The position numbers were made by a program, and so were the translations under genes. From Carnegiea gigantea (taxonomy: Eukaryota; Streptophyta; Magnoliopsida; Caryophyllales; Cactaceae), in contig JAKOGI010002468.1 of NCBI GenBank assembly GCA_029747015.1, positions 12,501 to 76,500 on the forward strand: DNA of 64,000 nt. Reading direction: 5' to 3'. Of this stretch, positions 58,903 to 64,000 are shown one piece after another (the first letter of the stretch is position 1; the number at the start of each line of letters is the position of its first letter). Under the pieces are notes generated by a model that saw only the letters and a list, made by a program, of their open reading frames with translations, was not told the DNA's origin and searched no databases.

Positions 58903-59700
58903 AAAACCTTAGCTCTAAAATGAGCAATAAGAATTTTAGGTATCAAAGAGTATACAGTAGAGGTTCTACCTTTAAGGGAAGTCTCCACCGCTCTGAATAC
59001 CCAAAAAGATATCATGGGCACTCACCCTTTGATTATAGATCCAGACATCTTGGACTTTTTAAAAATCCTTATGATCACTCTGACTCTAGAAGACATAGTA
59101 GTATGACCACTTCTTATAAAATAGAAGAAGAAAAAAACACTTAGGGACCTAGGCAAGTAGATGTTAACAATCTACTCCCTATTTAAGTACCCAAGGAAGA
59201 GCCTAAGATTGTAGAAAAATTTAATTTCTATTTCATAGGTATGTCTAAAGACTGAAGAAGAAATGCATTATCTAGACAATGGATACTCAAAAAACATGAA
59301 GGGAAATGCATCAGTCTTTACTAAAATCCAAATGAAGGATGAAGGAAAAGTTACATTTAGAGACAAAAGCAAAGGATAAATCAGTGGGCATCACAAAGTT
59401 GGTAAAAATCCCTTTGTCTCACTTGGTAATGTGTACATAGTAGAAAAATTAAAATTTAACCAGTTAAGTGTAGCCCAAATGTGTGACAAAGGAAATAAGG
59501 TAGTTTTCACCTTGTCTAGATGTAATGTTATGAACTCTAATAAAAAGTCAAATTTTCTTCCCCAAGAATAGGTGATACCTATGTTATATGTCTAGATGAT
59601 ATTAAACCAAAGAATCTTGCTCGTCCTAAGGTGAATCGTAATGAATGTTGGCTTTAGCATAGAAGCATAGATCATACAAATAGGCATACTGATGATAAAT
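58903..59700 (+). pseudogene. Copia gag end, protease and pre-integrase piece
   Basis: After G5 the copia frame resumes (SNKNFRYQRVYSRGSTFKGS, open 58920-59144). The protease region follows at 59260-59300, where the active site D-S-G of copia elements reads D-N-G (59275-59283). KVTFRDKSKG, FNQLSVAQMCDKGNKVVF and LWHRSIDHTN-like blocks (GAG-pre-integrase domain) follow to about 59690. Several stops. Confidence 0.75.
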
Positions 59701-60105
59701 TTCAAAATATGAACTATTCATAGGATTAACTAAGCATAAGTTCACAAAGGGCAGAGCCTGCAATGCACTAATTAGAGGAAAACAAGTCAGACGATTCTTT
59801 AAATTAATTACTTATGTCAACCACTAGACCCTCATATATGTCACTTATGTAGGCCTATTAAAATTAAGAGTTTAGGAGAATGTAAGTGCATATTTGTTAT
59901 TGTTGATGATTAGCCCAGACACACATGGAATCTATTCCTAAAGGAAAAGACCAAAACCTTTACAGAGATTGTCACACCAATCAAGTAAGTGCAGATATCA
60001 AAGGATCTAATAGTAATAGCAATCAGAACTAATGATAGAAGCGAAGTTGATCAAGAAGACTTCATTAAATACTGTGAGAAACATAGCATATCTCACAACT
60101 TTTAT
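59701..60105 (+). pseudogene. Copia integrase, first part
   Basis: CIFVIVDD followed by a stop and PRHTWNLFLKEKTKTFTEIV, then VIAIRTNDRSEVDQEDFIKY and CEKHSISHNF. These are the core blocks from the first Asp (VDD) toward the second (R(S/T)D...). Interrupted at 60106, right after HNF, by the solo LTR. Confidence 0.8.
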
Positions 60106-61510
60106 TGTAAAGCAAGTCATCGAAGAGAGTTCTCTAAATCCAAAATAAGGTCATGGTGCCAACTAGGCTAAGGAAGATCAAGGAAAGCAAGCTATGACAC
60201 TATTAATTCGTTCTTTATTCTCCTGCTCCAATCCAGAACTGAGTGTGGTATTAGATGGCATGCTTCTTGGAGTTTTCAAGACATCCTATGGACAAGTCCT
60301 ACTTGGTTAGACTGTTTATGATATCTAGTTTCACTAAGTAAACTCACTTTTAGCCTAAGTTATAGGCATTTTGCTACGCTGATCTAAAGCGGTAAAGGTA
60401 TATTACAAGGATTCTAGTTTACCCATATTGAAAGATTAGGCAGGATCACCACCTGAAACCTAGTTTAGGACTGAAATGTTTGCTTAGGATGATATTCAAC
60501 ATCTTAAGGTATCAATGCATGAAGATAAATCTAAATCATAACCAGTTCTTCATGGAGTTTCAGCTGCATTTTGTCAACCATTGCAATTTGAGGTCAATCC
60601 AGACCCAGTTTAAGTTTCTAGTTGGTTTCCCCACCTAAACCTAATTTTAGGCTGATTTTTCTATTTAGGATTATTATTAACATCCTAAGAAACTATCCAT
60701 GCATTAAATCAATTCAAAATTAAGTATAGTTGGGGAACCAGCTTGATTATTTCCAGCACTAATCCCAGTTTATCAAGCTAAAATAGGTTGCTTTGAATTT
60801 GCTAATTATTCCTTAATGAGGATGGTTTGGTAACCTACTTGCTTGCTCCTTTGGTTTCCTAAATGCCTAGGAACATCATCATGGCTTGACTTACAGCTTT
60901 GGAAGACCACTTGGGCAATTTGCTTGAAAGGTGACTACCACTTACCTCTGGATTGGATAGCCGAAATGTGACATACTGCAGCTTGCCTTTTCTCTCTCTA
61001 CCATGTGCAAGTGGTTTATTTTAAAGGTCGTTAATCATGTTCTAGCTTTAGATTAGCTCTAAATAGGGTTGTATTAGCTAGACTCATGTTTGTAATTAGC
61101 ATAAGTTGAACTTGTTTTACAATTTAGTTTAGTTAAGCTAGATTGGTTTAGCCTAGGAGCTAACCTACTTACTTGCTAGCTTATGGACATGTACATAAGG
61201 ATGCGTGGCTACTTATTTATGGCAGAATCCATTGGTGAAAACTTTAGCTTTGTGTTTTAACACACTTCTCTCAAAATCACTCCTAATAATCTGATTTGGT
61301 TACCAAATAGAGTGGTTTCCTTTAATCCAGATTTGGTGGCAGTACCTTTATGATTTTGATAGTGGAATCCTAGTCTAGCTTGGGTGGTGGCTTGGCCTTT
61401 ATCCCATTTTATATTCCCTATTCTTGATCAGTTCCTTGTTGCTTCACAAGTCCAGCTCGAACCATGCAAATTGAGTCTATTGCTTGAGTGTGTCCTAAGC
61501 TCACGCATCA
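60106..61510 (+). repeat. Solo LTR of the G1 family inside copia integrase
   Basis: TGTAAAGCAAG to CTCACGCATCA. Homologous over its length to the G1 3' LTR (9310-10698), for example TCCAGAACTGAG, CCTATGGACAAGTCCTACTT and ATTTTGCTACGCTGAT. No internal element sequence is attached, and copia integrase coding continues on the far side (QNG block at about 61540). Exact edges are uncertain by a few bases and a clean 5-base duplication was not seen. Confidence 0.8.
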
Positions 61511-62180
61511 ACTTCTTATCTCTAAGAAGTCTATAACAAAATGGAACGGTTAAAAGGAGAAATAGAACTCTGAAATACATGGCAAGAACCATGATTTGCG
61601 GCAATGATATTCTATAGTATTTTTGGGAAAAAGATGTAAGCAAATCTAACTACATCCTTAATAGACGCTTAATCAGACCAATCGTGAAGAAAAATCCCTA
61701 TGAGATGTTCAGGGAAAACACCAAATGCATGTTACTTCAAAGTCTTTAGAAGCAAATGCTATATTTACAACAATGGTAGGAGCAATGTTGGTAAGTTTGA
61801 CATTAGGAATGAAGAAGGTACACTTTTAAAATACTCATCCCATAGTAAAGTTTAGTAGTTTACAATACAAAGCACCAAAATTATTGAAAAAAGCATTCGT
61901 GTTTTCTTTGATGAAAATAATGATGGAATATCAGCTCCTCATCTTTTCAACAATTTCAGTTAAGCAAGAATGCTACGGATGAAGAAGAGGAGGAAATGCA
62001 ACCTATAGCTCACAAAAACATAAGTCAATGCCAATCACAAGAATAGGATCATGATGCTAGAGTCTCTAACTCTACAGACACTCTGCAAGAAGAACTAGCA
62101 AAACCAAATAGAGGACTTAAGAATCAATCAACTCATTCAATTGAAAACATAATATCTAACATCCATAATGGGTAAGAACA
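61511..62180 (+). pseudogene. Copia integrase, second part, and following region
   Basis: QNGTVKRRNRTLKYMARTMI (catalytic Glu of QNG-x-x-E-R changed to Lys), then YILNRRLIRPIVKKNPYEMF, and in other frames GKFDIRNEEGT, VYNTKHQ and SIHVFFDENNDG, the conserved integrase C-terminal part of SIRE-type elements. An acidic, Gln-rich spacer (61975-62160) precedes the RT. Confidence 0.75.
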
Positions 62181-62691
62181 TGCTTATCACTTAAAAATTC
62201 ATGTGCTTTTCACTAATTTGTGTTCCTTATTGAACCCAAGAGTCCCTTAGAGGCTCTTACAGACCCCAATTTGCGCCATAGCCATGTATGAGGAACTAAA
62301 TTAGTTTGAAAGAAACAAAGTATGGGCTCTGACCACTATGCCTAAGAACTACTCTATCATAGGAGCCTAATAAGTGTTCTGCATCAATTAAATGAGGCTA
62401 GAACAGTTATTAGAAATTAAGCTAGACTTATTATAAAGGGACATGATCAAGAGGAAGGAACAAACTATGATGAGACCTTTACTCCCATAGCTAGACTATA
62501 GCTATTAGACTTTTTACTTGGATTTGCATCATTCATAAACATCAAATCATGTCAAATGGAAGTAAATGTGCCTTTTTAAATAGGCACCAACAAGAGGAGG
62601 TATCCATTGAGCAGCCTCCTGGTTTTGAAGATTTAAAAATGCCTAATCATATGTACAAACTATATAAAGTTCTCTATGGTATTGATAAGTA
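62181..62691 (+). pseudogene. Copia reverse transcriptase, N-terminal part only
   Basis: Blocks in shifting frames: AIAMYEELN-x-FERNKVWALT, NYDETFTPIARL near 62465-62500, ACTRGGIHxAAS/EVSIEQPPGFEDLKMP near 62600-62645, then HMYKLYKVLYG. The element is cut at 62692 by the LTR of Athila D before the YVDD box, so the catalytic part is outside the window. Confidence 0.8.
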
Positions 62692-63921
62692 TGTAAAATG
62701 CACACTATTTTGAGGTCATTTTGTGCCATTTTTAGGAAGAATTATATACTCTATGCTATATTATGCACTCCTTTTTTGGGTTTACGTTTGGGTATGGTTC
62801 TTTTCTATATTTTGCAAGTTTTTAGACTATTTTGCCCCAAAATTGACCATAATTGAGTGTATCTTGACACCCCACAGACACTCCTAGGTCACTATGCCCA
62901 TGGAAGGAAGTAAAGAATAGAAGATTATCGAGACAGAGCTCACCACAGACTGTACGTGGTGAAAGCCACGGACCATAGTGAGGCCATAACTGCAAGCCTG
63001 TTCATTTTCCTTATCGTGTGGCTGAGGTTGATTGTGTTCTTCTTTAAATATAGTCATTTTCACCGCAGAGCATACACACACACCAGGAAGAGAACTTCTT
63101 CTCTGCAGTTTTTTCATTCTTTTCCATTTTTCTAAGTTTAGTTTAGATTTTTAGTAGTTTTAAGTGTGAGTGCTAAAGAATTGCTTGCTATTTTAGAACC
63201 CTTACAAACTCGGGAAACCCTTGAAGGATCTCCAATTGTGCTAAGTTTTCTTCTCTCAAACTCTGTTTAGTTTTGTTGATTTAAACATGTGTGAGTAGTT
63301 TTCTCAATCTAAGGATTGTTAGCCAAGTATTGATGTTGAAATCTTTCATCTTTATTTAGTTGTACTTGTTCTTGATTGGGATTGGTTGAATTCTATCTTG
63401 TGTGTGAAATTACTGTGATTGAATTTTGATCAAATTCATTTGCTAATTCTAAATAGTTAAGAGAAGGACTGAAAGGTGAAACTTGCTATTTGATTAACAA
63501 GACAAGACTTAACTTAGCAATACTTGAAAGAGATTCACTTGTTAGAGGACCCTTTAGCAAGAAAAAAATCTATAACGTAGATTAAACAAGGACATTTGAA
63601 AGAATGATTGGTTAGTTTAGGCAATTCAGTTTATTTCGAAAGAAGATTGAATTCTAAATGCGATTGCACCCCTTTCAATCTCCCATTATAGATTAAGTAC
63701 ATAATATATTTCACTGATTCACATCTCTACAAGGTGAAACAAATCCCTAGATGTTTTTATTGAATGAATTTTCCAATTAGGTTATATTGTCATTCAAACT
63801 CTCTATTAAAATTGCTTGCTTAGCACTTTTTTAAGACAAAACTCAATAGATTACAATTAGTCTCTATAGGAATGATATCTTTACTAAACTACAACACCCG
63901 CGCGCTTGCGGGTTTAGGTCA
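62692..63921 (+). repeat. 5' LTR of Athila-type element D
   Basis: TGTAAAATGCACACT at the break in copia RT, to GGTTTAGGTCA just before the primer site: about 1.23 kb with correct TG...CA ends. Small ORFs inside (62884-63117, minus) have no domain. The TTCAAACATGTG-like and CCTTTCAATCTCCCATTATA parts are unlike LTR A and C, so this is a different Athila subfamily, close to element E. Confidence 0.75.
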
Positions 63922-63927
63922 AGTTTT

Positions 63928-63945
63928 TGGCGCCATTGCTGATGA
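63928..63945 (+). promoter_or_regulatory. tRNA-Asp primer-binding site of Athila D
   Basis: TGGCGCCATTGCTGATGA, a 14 of 18 match to the tRNA-Asp complement. The leader that follows runs off the right edge, so element D continues in the next window. Confidence 0.8.
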
Positions 63946-64000
63946 CCAAATTTGTGAATATTGAGTTAGCCCTTAGAAATTGACTAAGCATTTTGTCACT

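Larger units (their letters stand above)
41903..62691 (+). mobile_element. SIRE/Maximus-type Ty1/copia element, broken by nested insertions
   Basis: Coding pieces in copia order lie at 41962-42138, 50258-51834, 58903-60105 and 61511-62691. Read in succession they give gag, CCHC, protease, integrase and RT. The copia-specific order (integrase before RT) is clear. Gaps are filled by Athila A, G5 and a solo LTR, and the element is cut by the LTR of Athila D within RT. Each piece resumes close to where the previous one stopped. Confidence 0.85.

Noticed and set aside
1..64000. A defence system, biosynthetic cluster or other host operon
   Set aside because: All readable domains belong to transposable elements; no host gene, rRNA or tRNA gene was seen.

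Overview
This window is plant nuclear DNA with no host gene that I can support. It is a dense nest of decayed LTR retrotransposons, as expected for gene-poor heterochromatin of a flowering plant (probably a eudicot; species not determinable). The evidence is Athila-type elements primed by tRNA-Asp, Ty3/gypsy elements primed by initiator tRNA-Met, a Tat-lineage element, a SIRE/Maximus-type Ty1/copia element, and fragments of a plant RTE LINE, a tRNA-derived SINE and a CACTA-like DNA transposon. Almost every coding region has stops and frameshifts, so most are given as pseudogenes. Protein domains were recognised from conserved motifs read in translation; no database search was run.

Layout. 1-2651: minus-strand long-LTR-like sequence with a degenerate ~69 bp tandem repeat, running off the left edge. 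2652-3415: a large TA/CA/CATA microsatellite. 3416-5527: 3' part of an Athila-type LTR, a decayed tRNA-Asp primer-binding site and leader sequence, with a SINE fragment. 5528-10698: 5'-truncated plus-strand Ty3/gypsy element (G1) with gag-pol and a 3' LTR. 10699-16722 and 28744-32830: a minus-strand Tat-lineage element split in two. Its integrase side carries an antisense region with a plant-mobile-domain-like ORF. 16735-28735: a minus-strand Athila element (B) sitting inside the Tat element. Athila B in turn contains an RTE LINE piece in gag and a CACTA-like element in its 5' LTR. 32868-34345: an Athila-type LTR (C).

34423-38960: a plus-strand Ty3/gypsy element (G3), truncated after RNase H. 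From about 40.1 kb to 62.7 kb runs one SIRE-type Ty1/copia element, plus strand. It is broken by Athila A (42139-50257), the complete Ty3/gypsy element G5 (51835-58902, with both LTRs) and a solo LTR of the G1 family (60106-61510), and it is cut off by the LTR of Athila D (62692-63921). The primer-binding site of D lies 55-73 bases from the right edge.

The pieces do not work together as a cellular system. They record insertion order: the copia and Tat elements are oldest, the Athila and gypsy copies landed in them later, and the LINE, CACTA and solo LTR are later still. G5 is the best preserved. The most unusual points are the antisense mobile-domain ORF in Tat, a ~150 bp Tat duplication flanking Athila B, a second protease segment replacing the 3' end of Athila A, and a consistent pattern of Trp/Gln-to-stop transitions.
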